A stretch of DNA of 35,085 bases from Thermaerobacillus caldiproteolyticus (GCF_013761245.1 NZ_JACDUT010000018.1:1-35085), one strand, 5' to 3'; shown: positions 1 to 8,275, counted from the stretch's first letter. Notes: a model not told the origin generated them from the letters alone. Program-made: numbers and translations.

Positions 1-77
1 CGGCGTTCCTGTTCTTGAAGACGTTCGATGGTCCAACCATGATTGTTCGTAATTTGTAATCCTTTTTTCTTCATCAT
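1..77 (-). CDS. N-terminal part of a transposase-like protein (runs off the left edge)
   Basis: A reverse-strand frame opens with ATG at 77 and stays open to the window edge (25 codons seen). It begins MMKKKGLQITNNHGWTIERL and continues with a charged, Glu/Arg-rich segment. An AGGAG ribosome site lies 7 bases upstream of ATG 77; a second in-frame ATG is at 74. The Trp-x-x-Glu-x-Leu plus basic/glutamine-rich pattern recalls the first helix of helix-turn-helix transposases of the IS630 type, but only from memory and on a short stretch. The neighbouring coding remnant at 139-459 begins abruptly, which fits an insertion sequence having landed here. The family call is weak; that a gene starts here is fairly safe. 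Confidence 0.5.
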   Translation of the reverse strand, partial: MMKKKGLQITNNHGWTIERLQEQER

Positions 78-138
78 TCATCCGCTCCTTTGATTGATCC
101 GTTTAGGAGCAGTATAGACAAGAATAGGCATTGGTTAA

Positions 139-459
139 ACATGTCGGAATTTCAAACTGAATTTATATAATGTTCCGGTTATTGCAGATTTTGAATCAGG
201 TTCCTTAAAAAAAGATAATACTTCATCTGCTGTTAATAACGTTGAAAAAGTTGACGGTGGCCTTGTGTCGTGGATTGAAAATAGTTCAGGCGGCAACATT
301 ACTACTAAAGTAAGCTATAGTACACCTTCTCGATATCTATTAGATTATAGCTCCGCTAGTTCCTATGTTGGGAAATCCGTACATCTTAATATTTCAACTC
401 AAACAAATGTTTGGAATTCTGTTTCTACAAAAGGAACATGGAGCCCAGATGAAAGATAA
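139..459 (+). pseudogene. C-terminal remnant of a small secreted-type protein before an ABC operon
   Basis: The frame is open from just after a stop at 136-138 to TAA at 457-459, but no proper start is visible; GTG at 265 lacks a ribosome site. The readable tail (about 100 residues) is rich in Ser, Thr, Asn and Tyr, has no Cys, and alternates polar and aromatic residues in a beta-strand style, ending in STKGTWSPDER. The N-terminus (a signal peptide would be expected) is missing, probably lost to the element entering from the left edge. It lies directly upstream of a hairpin and a four-gene ABC transporter operon, the usual place for an exported peptide or bacteriocin-like protein. The ending loosely resembles small secreted Bacillus proteins (DUF2712-like), recalled only. 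Function unknown. Confidence 0.45.
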
Positions 460-466
460 TTGAATC

Positions 467-511
467 AAAGCAAACATAAGTACCTTATTTTATGGTACTT
501 ATGTTTGCTTT
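467..511 (+). terminator. Perfect 18-bp hairpin between peptide remnant and ABC operon
   Basis: Positions 467-484 and 494-511 are exact inverted complements (18 bp, stem ending AAGTACC/GGTACTT) around a 9-base AT loop. No long T-run follows, only TTT then AAAGG, so this is likely a partial terminator or mRNA-stabilising hairpin. It would allow high expression of the small upstream gene and reduced read-through into the transporter genes starting at 532. Confidence 0.6.
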
Positions 512-531
512 AAAGGAAAGGATTAGACACT

Positions 532-1296
532 ATGAAGAATGGATATTTTGCAATCGAGTTAAAAAGGGCGTTTTTTTCAAGAAACACTTTAATTAGTCAA
601 CTATTAATTTTTGCATGTATATTTATAGGCTCTTTTGAGTTTATTTTTCATCAGTACCCAGGTGTAAACGCCATTTATTTATTTATGTACTCACATAGTG
701 AGGGAACGTCAGCAATATTAAGTTTATTATTTCCCGTGTTAGTTTCTTTACCATTTGCTGCTTCTTATGTAACGGATGTTCGCACTGGCTTAATCAACTA
801 TATATCTTATAGAATGAGCAGAAAAAAATATTTGCTGATTCGACTGCTGGTAAACGGACTAGTAAGTGGCTATGTGATTGCATCAAGCCTGCTTGTATCG
901 TTTATCATCTTTTTACTGATAAAAAAATTTGATGTGTCGGTTGTAGATACTCTAAATATAATTGTCTTGCGCGGAGTATACGAGTATTCACCGGTTTTAT
1001 TTGTTTTGATCATGATTTTGAATAGTTTTGTTTGCGGGGTAGTTTTTTCTACTTTAGCGCTTGGCATATCTACATTTATTAATAATCATTATTTAACCAT
1101 TGTTTTTCCCTTTGCCTTTTATATCATTTCTGGAACTTTGTTATTTCAAATCAACAAATTCTTGAATTCTGCTATGTTATTTGATTTAGAGTATTATCCT
1201 GATTTAAAGATTTCATACGTCGTACTTTACGATTTGATATTACTAATCATAGGAGTTGCATTATTTTTTATAGGAGCTGCCAAACATGCGGAGTAA
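532..1296 (+). CDS. ABC-type membrane protein, first of three
   Basis: 254 residues, ATG with GGAAAGG 8-14 bases upstream. Hydropathy by eye gives about six membrane segments: near residues 18-38, 60-80, 105-130, 145-180, 185-205 and 225-248. A basic stretch with SYRMSRKKYLLIRLL lies between the second and third, the usual cytoplasmic coupling region of ABC-2 type permeases. It overlaps the next gene by 11 bases, so the two are translationally coupled. The four genes to 3554 look like one transporter: three unlike membrane subunits and one ATPase. AT-rich codon use sets it apart from the gat and dagK backbone. It is probably a peptide exporter or self-immunity pump for the product of the upstream remnant; no substrate can be read from the sequence. 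Confidence 0.75.
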   Translation: MKNGYFAIELKRAFFSRNTLISQLLIFACIFIGSFEFIFHQYPGVNAIYLFMYSHSEGTSAILSLLFPVLVSLPFAASYVTDVRTGLINYISYRMSRKKYLLIRLLVNGLVSGYVIASSLLVSFIIFLLIKKFDVSVVDTLNIIVLRGVYEYSPVLFVLIMILNSFVCGVVFSTLALGISTFINNHYLTIVFPFAFYIISGTLLFQINKFLNSAMLFDLEYYPDLKISYVVLYDLILLIIGVALFFIGAAKHAE

Positions 1297-2074
1297 TTTG
1301 AGCATTAGATTGCTTAATATTCTTTATAGTGGTAAGTTTGTTTATACGATTCTATTGTTCCTCATTATAATTAGTCTATTTCGTTTTCATTCTTTTTTAA
1401 TGTATAAAGAGGAAAAAAATGTTTTCGATTTATTATTATTTTCATTTCATGATTTTTTCCATGTATTCTTTCTCTCATCATTAATTTATTTAATTAGTAT
1501 CTTTCCTTTCACCACTTTTCGTTCGTTTGATCAGTACGCAATGATTAAATTCGCCAGCCGCGCCAAATGGTTTTACACTTCTGTTATCAGTATTGGCATT
1601 GCAACCTTATTATTTGTTTTAGCGTCGGCTTTCATTTGCATCCTTGAATCATTGTTGACATTGAAATTTGAAAACAGGTGGAGTGAATATGGGGCGGCCG
1701 TATATGATTTCTTATTAAAATATAACGATATAAAGCCATCGACGTTGGTGTTATTTAGTCTACTCCTCGTTTATTTATTTTTTCTAACATTGGGAATCAC
1801 TTTTTTTGTTGCTAACTTAATCGTCCAAAATAATGTAATTAGCTTTATCATCACACTCGGCTTTAATGTTATTAGCATCGTTATATATTTAAGTAAAATC
1901 ACTTTCTTTTATCCGTTTACATTCACTTATCATGTTTTAGTAGGAAAAATGGGGAGCTCATTTTATAGTCACTTTGTCCAGTCCATAATCTATTGGGGAA
2001 TGGTTTTGACCCTATTATTTTTTATAGGAATATCGCGGGTGAAAAAGATGGACTTTAGTTGGAGGCAATCATGA
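1286..2074 (+). CDS. ABC-type membrane protein, second of three
   Basis: 262 residues, starting inside the end of the previous gene. About six hydrophobic segments are visible, near residues 18-35, 52-72, 92-122, 150-175, 182-205 and 235-252. A KFASRAKWFYTS segment sits between the second and third membrane spans, equivalent to the basic loop of its neighbours, so the three proteins appear to share a fold despite low sequence likeness. The stop overlaps the next start as ATGA (2071-2074). No enzyme motif is present. I infer a permease subunit of the ABC transporter whose ATPase is at 2868-3554. Confidence 0.72.
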   Translation: MRSNLSIRLLNILYSGKFVYTILLFLIIISLFRFHSFLMYKEEKNVFDLLLFSFHDFFHVFFLSSLIYLISIFPFTTFRSFDQYAMIKFASRAKWFYTSVISIGIATLLFVLASAFICILESLLTLKFENRWSEYGAAVYDFLLKYNDIKPSTLVLFSLLLVYLFFLTLGITFFVANLIVQNNVISFIITLGFNVISIVIYLSKITFFYPFTFTYHVLVGKMGSSFYSHFVQSIIYWGMVLTLLFFIGISRVKKMDFSWRQS

Positions 2075-2856
2075 AATATTTACGTCTTTTAAGGTATTTT
2101 CTTCGTACTTTGTTGTATAAAAGAAATATGATAATCATCCTTTTAACTTTTGTGGTTTTTCATTTTGTGTCATTCAATTTTTATAATTTGCAAAATGCTG
2201 GACCTGCCTCTCTTTTAATAACATTTTACTATGGACCTTCTTATTTTAATTTCGATTTGTTAAGATGGTTGCTACATCAAACGCCGATATATGTTTTATG
2301 TGGGAATTTTTTAAACAAACAACTTAATGAAAACAACCTTTGGATACTTCCAAGAGTAGGTAATTTTTCTTTATGGTTAAATGGGATGATTTCAGCTAAT
2401 TTTATATTTATCATTATTTATTATTCGATAGGTTATTCCATTTCAATACTATTATCATACCTAATAAATGGCGGAAAAAGCATAAGTGCTAGTTTAGATT
2501 ATATTCCTTTTTTGAAAACCTATACTCCCCTAAAACTAATGTTATTTCAATTTGTTTTACTTATCTTGTTGACTTTTTTTAGTAATTTGGTTTCAATATT
2601 TGTTAACAATTCAATAGTAGGTTTTAGTATTTCAATTATTTTTATTTTCATATCAGTAGGTTTAATACAAAGTTCACCATATGTGAATAAATGGCTGCCA
2701 TTTTCACAGGGCGTTCTTGTAGGTAGAAACTTAGAGATCTCTCCGTTTGGGTGGTCATTGATTTACTATTTCATTGTAATTTTTGTGATAATTATGCTCT
2801 TTCATTATATATGCTATAAACGTATTGACAATATATTACATAATAATACGCTATAA
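2071..2856 (+). CDS. ABC-type membrane protein, third of three (DUF2705-like)
   Basis: 261 residues from ATG 2071, chosen over an in-frame TTG at 2059 because GGAGG (2061-2065) sits correctly before it. Six hydrophobic segments are apparent. The loop LNENNLWILPRVGNFSLWLN, between the second and third, matches the 'basic/aromatic loop after a short hairpin' pattern of DUF2705-type Bacillus permeases as I remember them. It is translationally coupled (ATGA) to the previous gene and 11 bases ahead of the ATPase gene. Role inferred: membrane subunit of a peptide-type export or immunity ABC transporter. Very AT-rich. Confidence 0.72.
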   Translation: MKYLRLLRYFLRTLLYKRNMIIILLTFVVFHFVSFNFYNLQNAGPASLLITFYYGPSYFNFDLLRWLLHQTPIYVLCGNFLNKQLNENNLWILPRVGNFSLWLNGMISANFIFIIIYYSIGYSISILLSYLINGGKSISASLDYIPFLKTYTPLKLMLFQFVLLILLTFFSNLVSIFVNNSIVGFSISIIFIFISVGLIQSSPYVNKWLPFSQGVLVGRNLEISPFGWSLIYYFIVIFVIIMLFHYICYKRIDNILHNNTL

Positions 2857-2867
2857 GGTGGGATATT

Positions 2868-3554
2868 ATGAATGGCCATAATGACAGTGCAGTAAAAATT
2901 GTAAATCTTAGTAAGGAGATAAAGGGTCATAAGATTTTAAAAGATATTCATTTAGAAATTAGCAGGGGGAAAATTTGCGGAATCGTGGGTAGGAATGGAT
3001 CAGGAAAAACCATGCTATTTAAAGTTATAGCCGGACTTATAAGACCCACCTCAGGCATTATTGAAATATTTGGTAACCCAATAACTTCTGGTAAATTCCC
3101 TAAAAACATAGGATTGCTATTAGATAAAAATGGCCTACTACCTCATTATTCAGGTCTTGAAAATTTGAAACTATTAGCTTCAATTAATAATATTATTTCA
3201 CTGGAGGAAATCAAAAAAACCTTGGAAATCGTAGGATTAGATCCTGAAGATAAAAGACCTACAAAATATTATTCTTTAGGGATGAAACAACGACTGGGTA
3301 TAGCTCAAGCGATTATGGAAAAACCAAGTCTTCTTATTTTAGATGAGCCAATGAATGGACTGGATGAGGACGGTGTAGCAGACATAAGAAATTTAATAAA
3401 AAATTTAAAAAGGCAAAATGTAACTATTCTCTTATCTAGTCATAACTCAGAAGACATCAACCTTCTTTGTGATGAGGTTTATAAAATGGACAAGGGATGT
3501 TTAAGCGCTTTTAATAATTTAAATGAAAACAACCTTCAAAAATCACCTAAATAA
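2868..3554 (+). CDS. ABC transporter ATP-binding protein
   Basis: 228 residues. Walker A is GRNGSGKT (41-48), the signature is YSLGMKQ (135-141), Walker B is LLILDEP (155-161), and the H-loop SSH follows near 187. All catalytic elements are intact. Length and the short C-terminus are typical of ATPases pairing with separate small membrane proteins in bacteriocin immunity or export systems. It is the last gene of the 532-3554 operon; the ribosome site (GGTGGGAT) is weaker than usual. An IS982-type element begins 2-5 bases after the stop codon, so any further operon gene downstream has been separated from it. Confidence 0.9.
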   Translation: MNGHNDSAVKIVNLSKEIKGHKILKDIHLEISRGKICGIVGRNGSGKTMLFKVIAGLIRPTSGIIEIFGNPITSGKFPKNIGLLLDKNGLLPHYSGLENLKLLASINNIISLEEIKKTLEIVGLDPEDKRPTKYYSLGMKQRLGIAQAIMEKPSLLILDEPMNGLDEDGVADIRNLIKNLKRQNVTILLSSHNSEDINLLCDEVYKMDKGCLSAFNNLNENNLQKSPK

Positions 3555-3556
3555 AG

Positions 3557-4563
3557 AAAACCCGTGGTGCTAGATAAAGACCACGAGACATAAAAACAGC
3601 CCTTGCATGGAAGATCCCTTTAAAATGAAAGTGCCAACCTACATTTCAAAGGAGAATCATCATGCAAGAGCATTTTCATTTTACAACAAACAAAGCGAAA
3701 ATCCAAAAACAATATAACGCCATTTTATCGATCGTATTACACAGTTGTCTTATACCGAACCATATTTGAAGAGACGCAATCGGCACTTGTTGAAGCAAAC
3801 CGATGATGTGATCATTGCGATTCATGTGCTTGGAAAGTTATTCGGCTTTACATCGGAACGGGCATGGCATCGCTTTGTCGTTGGAAACTTATTAATGGGA
3901 AAGTCGTTCCCTGAACCTTCTCGATACAATCGTCGATGCCGTTCTTTATGTTGGGCCATCAAATGGATTCGACATCGACTGGCTAAATGTGGACAATATC
4001 ACGCGTATGCGGTCGTGGACAGTCTACCAATTGAGTTGTGTCACTATGCACGCGTTTCACGGGTCAAACGATTCCGAGATGTGGCGGATATTGGATATTG
4101 CGCTTCCAAGAAGATGTTCTTTTATGGATTTAAGTTACACATCCAGATTACGGACCAGTCGCTTCCTATGGGATATGTGGTCACGGTTGCTTCGTATCAT
4201 GAGCGAATCGTGGCAGAAGAAGTCATGACTCAACATCCACATCCTTATACGTTAGGGGATAAAGGATACGTCAGTCGACCACTACAAAAGAAGCTTCATC
4301 ATGAATACGGAATTGCTTTTTGGACACCGTCCCGCAAGAATCAACAGGCTTCTTACTCTAAAGAATGGGAGCAATGGATGTGTCGAAAAAGAAAAATCGC
4401 GGAAACCACCTTTTCGGTCCTTGTGGATGTGTTTTGTCTCACTTCGATCCGTACTAACAGCGTCCAAGGGTTTGAAACTGCATTAGACGGTATTTTATTG
4501 GCTTACACGCTTGTTGCTCTTGAGCTAGTTGAACAGTAGAGTTCAACTAGCACCAAGGGTTTT
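3557..4563 (+). mobile_element. IS982-family insertion sequence
   Basis: About 1.0 kb bounded by terminal inverted repeats: AAAACCCGTGGTGCTAG at 3557-3573 and its complement (one mismatch) at 4547-4563. The first ACCC of the end is typical of IS982 elements. It contains one transposase frame in the forward direction. I see no target-site duplication: the bases outside the two ends differ. That suggests recombination between copies or a deletion beside the element. The right end lies inside an unrelated gene remnant. Confidence 0.85.
3662..4539 (+). pseudogene. IS982-type DDE transposase, one frameshift
   Basis: ATG 3662 with AAAGGAG upstream opens MQEHFHFTTNKAKIQKQYNA; this frame stops soon after, while the rest continues from HFIDRITQLSYTEPYLKR in the +1-shifted frame to TAG at 4537-4539. 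Adding one T to the T4 run at 3723-3726 restores a protein of about 292 residues, the usual IS982 length. The DDE elements are visible: Asp in YAVVDS, Asp in TLGDKGY and Glu in KRKIAETTF, along with the family-typical GYCASKKMFFYGFKLH. The element is inactive as read, unless the missing base is a reading error or ribosomes slip there. Confidence 0.88.
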
Positions 4564-5010
4564 GTACAATCCGCTAACATATTCAAAAGGTAATATTGCA
4601 GAATATGATAATTATTCTTTTGCAACTTTTAAAAAGCCTATGGTAATGCAAGTGGTTAAATGGGATAACGGTGGTAAACAAAGCTTTTATAATTATGTGA
4701 CAGATGAGAGAGAGATAAAAAATTTGTTAGAACAATTTGATAATGCCAATAAACTTGAAGACTATAACAGTGAACGATATTTGGCAGAAATACCTTTTGA
4801 TGAAAGAGGAGCAGAATATAACATTATATTTAGACAGGTAGAGCGATGGGATGAAAACAACGTTGCTCGTGGTAGAATTCTCATTTTACTTTTTATGAGA
4901 GTAATGATGTTTTTGAAGTCTCTGGTGTTCATTTTTATGAATTAAAGGAAAGTTTTAAAGAGGATATTTTAAACGCTTTATCGGATGAAGGAAAGTGGTT
5001 AACTAATTAA
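4564..5010 (+). pseudogene. Unknown gene, 5' end removed by the IS and frameshifted
   Basis: Beyond the IS end a coding frame reads NPLTYSKGNIAEYDNYSFAT and on to about position 4890. It then shifts frame at a T5 run (4890-4894); the continuation FYESNDVFEVSGVHFYELKE ends at TAA 5008-5010. The combined 145-150 residues are acidic and soluble, with no membrane segment or recognised motif. The N-terminus is missing. I cannot name the family. A good terminator follows at 5060, so this is the true 3' end of an original transcription unit. Its left neighbour before the IS arrived is unknown. Confidence 0.6.
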
Positions 5011-5059
5011 AGTTACTTATTATGCTTTAGTTTAAAAAAGAGTATCATTAAAAACGACA

Positions 5060-5087
5060 AGCTTGGGAAATTCCCCAAGCTCTTTTT
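5060..5087 (+). terminator. Rho-independent terminator
   Basis: AGCTTGGG (5060-5067) pairs with CCCAAGCT (5074-5081) around AAATTC and is followed by TCTTTTT. It closes the unit ending at 5010. The following 5088-5295 stretch holds no gene; it contains a 9-base inverted repeat, TTTCAGTTG/CAACTGAAA, of unknown role just before the merR promoter. Confidence 0.85.
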
Positions 5088-5295
5088 GTGCGAATGGTAC
5101 TGTGAATTCATTTGTTATTTAATTTGTGATTTACAGAAAGAAACACTTTGCTTTTTATCATTTTGCACCTCACAAGTAAACCCGTTATGCATAAACAGGG
5201 AGTTTTTTTGTGTATTGGTAAGCTTTCTTGAATTTTTCAGTTGCTTGTTGTAATTACGTAGATTTGAAAAAATGGTAACAACTGAAACATTTTTA

Positions 5296-5326
5296 TTGAT
5301 CCTAACGTTACGTGAAGATTTATGAT
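5296..5326 (+). promoter_or_regulatory. MerR-type promoter with 19-bp spacer and operator dyad
   Basis: TTGATC (-35, 5296-5301) and TATGAT (-10, 5321-5326) are separated by exactly 19 bp, the over-long spacing typical of promoters that MerR proteins activate by twisting DNA. The spacer contains the dyad CCTAACGT-T-ACGTGAAG, with an ACGT/ACGT core. It drives the regulator and the overlapping exporter gene, so the operon is probably autoregulated and drug-inducible. Confidence 0.8.
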
Positions 5327-5349
5327 CGTGTCAGAAGGGGGTGAGAACG

Positions 5350-6123
5350 ATGAAAAAGGTATATCCAATCGGCGAGTTTGCGAAAAAAACGGGTCAAACA
5401 ATACGAACGCTTCACTATTATGACGAAATAGGGATTTTGAAGCCGTCGCATGTATCGAGTTCTGGACGCCGATTTTACAGTGAAGATGAGATCATTACAT
5501 TACAAAAGATTGTGGCCTTGAAGTTTCTTGGCTTTTCCCTTGACGAAATTAAACGTTTTATGCAAGAAGAGAAATGGGACTTAAAAGAATCACTTGCTTT
5601 TCAAAAGAGGCTTTTGCTGCAAAAGCGTGAACATATTGACCGCATCATAAAGGCAGTGACGCATGCCCAGTACCTTGCCGAAGAACAAGAGAAGATGGAT
5701 CCGGATATATTTAGTTTGCTTATTAACTCCATCCAAATGGAGAATCAACAGAAAGAATGGCTGAAACAATTTATGCCGGATGAAGTAGTGGAAAAAATAT
5801 TTGATATTAGCGAAGAAAAACAGTTGGAATATGAGAAGAAGCTGCTTGGAATTTTCGAAAAGCTAAAAGAATACTATGGAAAAGATCCGAGTGATAATGC
5901 TGTGCAATCGTTAATTGAAGAACTTTTCTCTATTGCCAAAGACGTTGCAAAAGAAGTTTTTGGTGAATATTTATCACTATTTCATTTGAAAGAGGATGAA
6001 TTCGCTGAAGAGCCTATGCTGTTCCTATCTCCTTTTTCCAAAGAAGAAGAGGAATGGGTGGCAAAAGCGGTGGAAATATTTTTAGCGAAAGAAGGAGTAG
6101 ATTTGAGTGGAGAAGAATCGTGA
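5350..6123 (+). CDS. MerR-family transcriptional regulator
   Basis: 257 residues from ATG 5350; an in-frame GTG at 5341 lies within the ribosome site GAAGGGGGTGA, so ATG is preferred. The winged helix at residues 1-75 is classic MerR: YPIGEFAKKTGQTIRTLHYY, then GILKPS and GRRFYSEDE. A coiled-coil dimer helix follows near 78-120. The last 130 residues form an acidic alpha-helical domain of the TipA/Mta drug-sensing type, not the aromatic BmrR type. No metal-binding Cys is seen. The gene overlaps the ABC transporter by 17 bases. The inferred role is drug-dependent activator of that transporter. Confidence 0.88.
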   Translation: MKKVYPIGEFAKKTGQTIRTLHYYDEIGILKPSHVSSSGRRFYSEDEIITLQKIVALKFLGFSLDEIKRFMQEEKWDLKESLAFQKRLLLQKREHIDRIIKAVTHAQYLAEEQEKMDPDIFSLLINSIQMENQQKEWLKQFMPDEVVEKIFDISEEKQLEYEKKLLGIFEKLKEYYGKDPSDNAVQSLIEELFSIAKDVAKEVFGEYLSLFHLKEDEFAEEPMLFLSPFSKEEEEWVAKAVEIFLAKEGVDLSGEES

Positions 6124-7858
6124 TATGCCGATAGACAATTGGAAAACTTTCTGGGAGTTAATCAAGAACACGAATCCACCAAAATGGATTTTTGTCACTG
6201 CTATTACTCTTAGTTTGATTGAGACAGGAGTTGGACTCATTGTACCATGGTTTACTAAAGATCTTGTTGACCGGATCGCTGCATCTGCGATAGAACCATC
6301 TATTATTATTTTACTTGCTGCTTCGTTTATTGTGCAAACGATCGCTTCCGGCTTTTCGTACTATTTCCTCACCTATATTGGAGAATATGTGGTGGCGGCG
6401 ATTCGTAAAAAGCTTTGGAATCAAGTTTTATTATTGCCTGTTCCTTTTTTCGATAAGCATCAATCTGGAGAAACGATGAGCCGAATTACTCAAGATACCA
6501 ACACGGTAAAAATGCTAATCACCCAACATTTAGTTACGTTTCTGACTGGATTCATTTCGGTTGGAGGGGCTGTTAGTATTCTCCTTATTATCGACTGGAA
6601 AATGACTATTATGATGGTGACGGCTGTTCCAATTTCGCTCCTCATACTCTGGCCGCTTGGACAAAAAATGTACCAAGTTTCAAAAGCTACCCAGGATGAA
6701 ATGGCCAGTTTTTCAGCGAACCTTGGCAGAGTGTTATCCGATATTCGTCTTGTAAAAGCTTATTGTGCAGAGAAAGAGGAACAAAAAAACGGGGAACAAG
6801 GAATTTTTCATTTATTTCAATTCGGTCTAAAAGAAGCGAGAATACAGGCTGTCATTTCCCCTTTTATGACATTTGTGATGATGCTCGTTTTAGTCATTTT
6901 AATCGGTTATGGCGGCGTTCGTGTAGCCTCAGGCACACTTTCATCCGGCTCTCTTGTCGCTATCATTATTTACATGGTTCAAATCGTTGTTCCTTTTAGT
7001 CAGATGGCTGTATTTTTCACCTCATTTCAAAAGGCAATGGGCGCAACAGAACGAATCCAAAGTATTTTATCCTTAGAGAAAGAACCAAGTGACAGCTTGC
7101 CTGCGGTGCAAAACCATGAGCAAGACATCCATTTTCGAAATGTTTCCTTTTCTTATAAAAAAGGAGAGCCTGTGCTCAAACAAGTAACGCTCACTATTCC
7201 TTCGGGAAAAACAACGGCTATTGTTGGTCCGAGCGGCGGCGGAAAAACGACATTGTTTGCTTTGTTAGAGAGATTTTACACACCCGATGAAGGAGAAATA
7301 TTGCTTGGGGAAACCAATATTGAAGATTTTCACTTACATTCATGGCGCAGTCAAATCAGTTATGTCTCTCAAGAAAGCCCAATGATGTCAGGCACGATAC
7401 GCGACAATATTTGTTATGGGCTAAATAGAGACGTGTCCGATGAAGAAATAGAACGAGCAGCCAAACTGGCAAATGCAGCGGAATTTATCGATCGGCTTCC
7501 AAAAGGATATTTGACGGAAGTGGGGGAACGGGGAATCAAATTATCAGGCGGACAGCGGCAGAGAATCGCCATTGCCCGCGCTCTTATACGCAATCCAAAA
7601 ATTCTTCTCCTTGATGAAGCAACCTCAAACCTAGACAGCTCATCGGAAGTTCTTGTTCAAAAGGCCCTGCAGCGGCTAATGGAAGGAAGAACAACGCTTG
7701 TCATTGCCCATCGGCTCTCAACCGTTGTCAATGCAGACCAAATCGTTGTATTAGAGAATGGGACCATCACTGGCGTCGGAACACATAACGAATTGCTGCA
7801 AACCCATCCGCTCTACAGAGAACTGGCCGAACAACAACTACAAACAATATCGGAATAG
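6107..7858 (+). CDS. bmrA: BmrA-like multidrug ABC half-transporter
   Basis: 583 residues (B. subtilis BmrA has 589). It starts at GTG 6107 inside the end of the regulator gene, with GGAG 10 bases upstream. An N-terminal six-span membrane domain (about 25-310) is followed by an ATPase domain with Walker A GPSGGGKT (near 370), signature LSGGQRQR, Walker B ILLLDEA and H-loop IAHRLST. The phrases SYVSQESPMMSGTIRDNICYG and TEVGERGIKLSGGQRQRIAI are those I recall from BmrA/LmrA. It works as a homodimer exporting hydrophobic drugs or dyes. Regulation here is by an adjacent MerR protein, unlike the attenuation leader described for B. subtilis bmrA. The symbol denotes family likeness, not proven orthology. 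Confidence 0.88.
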   Translation: MEKNRDMPIDNWKTFWELIKNTNPPKWIFVTAITLSLIETGVGLIVPWFTKDLVDRIAASAIEPSIIILLAASFIVQTIASGFSYYFLTYIGEYVVAAIRKKLWNQVLLLPVPFFDKHQSGETMSRITQDTNTVKMLITQHLVTFLTGFISVGGAVSILLIIDWKMTIMMVTAVPISLLILWPLGQKMYQVSKATQDEMASFSANLGRVLSDIRLVKAYCAEKEEQKNGEQGIFHLFQFGLKEARIQAVISPFMTFVMMLVLVILIGYGGVRVASGTLSSGSLVAIIIYMVQIVVPFSQMAVFFTSFQKAMGATERIQSILSLEKEPSDSLPAVQNHEQDIHFRNVSFSYKKGEPVLKQVTLTIPSGKTTAIVGPSGGGKTTLFALLERFYTPDEGEILLGETNIEDFHLHSWRSQISYVSQESPMMSGTIRDNICYGLNRDVSDEEIERAAKLANAAEFIDRLPKGYLTEVGERGIKLSGGQRQRIAIARALIRNPKILLLDEATSNLDSSSEVLVQKALQRLMEGRTTLVIAHRLSTVVNADQIVVLENGTITGVGTHNELLQTHPLYRELAEQQLQTISE

Positions 7859-7903
7859 ACACAAAATAAAATTCTTTTTGGGGCCGTTGCCGTCTGGAGA
7901 GGA

Positions 7904-8275
7904 TTGCTTCGATTTGGTATTTGGCTGTTGTCAGCTCTGATGGCAAACTTGGCAAATCTGTTACTGAAGGGCATTTCAAATTTCGATTTTCTCAGGGTGT
8001 TGTACGGTTTACCCGTCCTTTTTGCCCTTTCCTTGTGGCAGGTAGGAGCTTCCTGCACCCGTGGACATAAACTCCGTTCTAAATTGCTCTTTTGGTTTTC
8101 GCTGATTGGGTGGCACCAAGTAAGTGGTACGGAAGTGAAAGACTATGTCAACGGCAAGGAATATACAGGAGACCCGTCGAATATAATCTTAGATGCTCAT
8201 GAGGAATTTGTCTTGCAAATTGGTCCTTCCTGGATAACCCCTCCTAGTTCCTATAAATTTTCACCGAACTTCTAA
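7904..8275 (+). pseudogene. Gene fragment with a protein-like C-terminal end
   Basis: The frame is open from TTG 7904 to TAA 8273-8275, but there is no ribosome site and the first 70 residues look non-native. The last 45 residues, with VNGKEYTGDPSNIILDAHEE and then a Pro-rich end, read like the C-terminal end of a beta-rich periplasmic or extracellular domain that I have seen in lipoprotein-like proteins but cannot name. I therefore read 8120-8275 as a surviving 3' fragment and the rest of 7859-8120 as decayed sequence. No terminator or promoter is evident. It sits between the drug exporter and the HEAT gene. Confidence 0.3.

Noticed and set aside
5170-5215. CCCGTTATGCATAAACAGGG followed by a T-run as a second terminator
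   Set aside because: The stem is only three to four unbroken pairs; a stronger terminator already lies at 5060.
8110-8130. GGGTGGCACC as a T-box element
   Set aside because: No T-box core (GGTGGTACCGCG), specifier stem or terminator is nearby.
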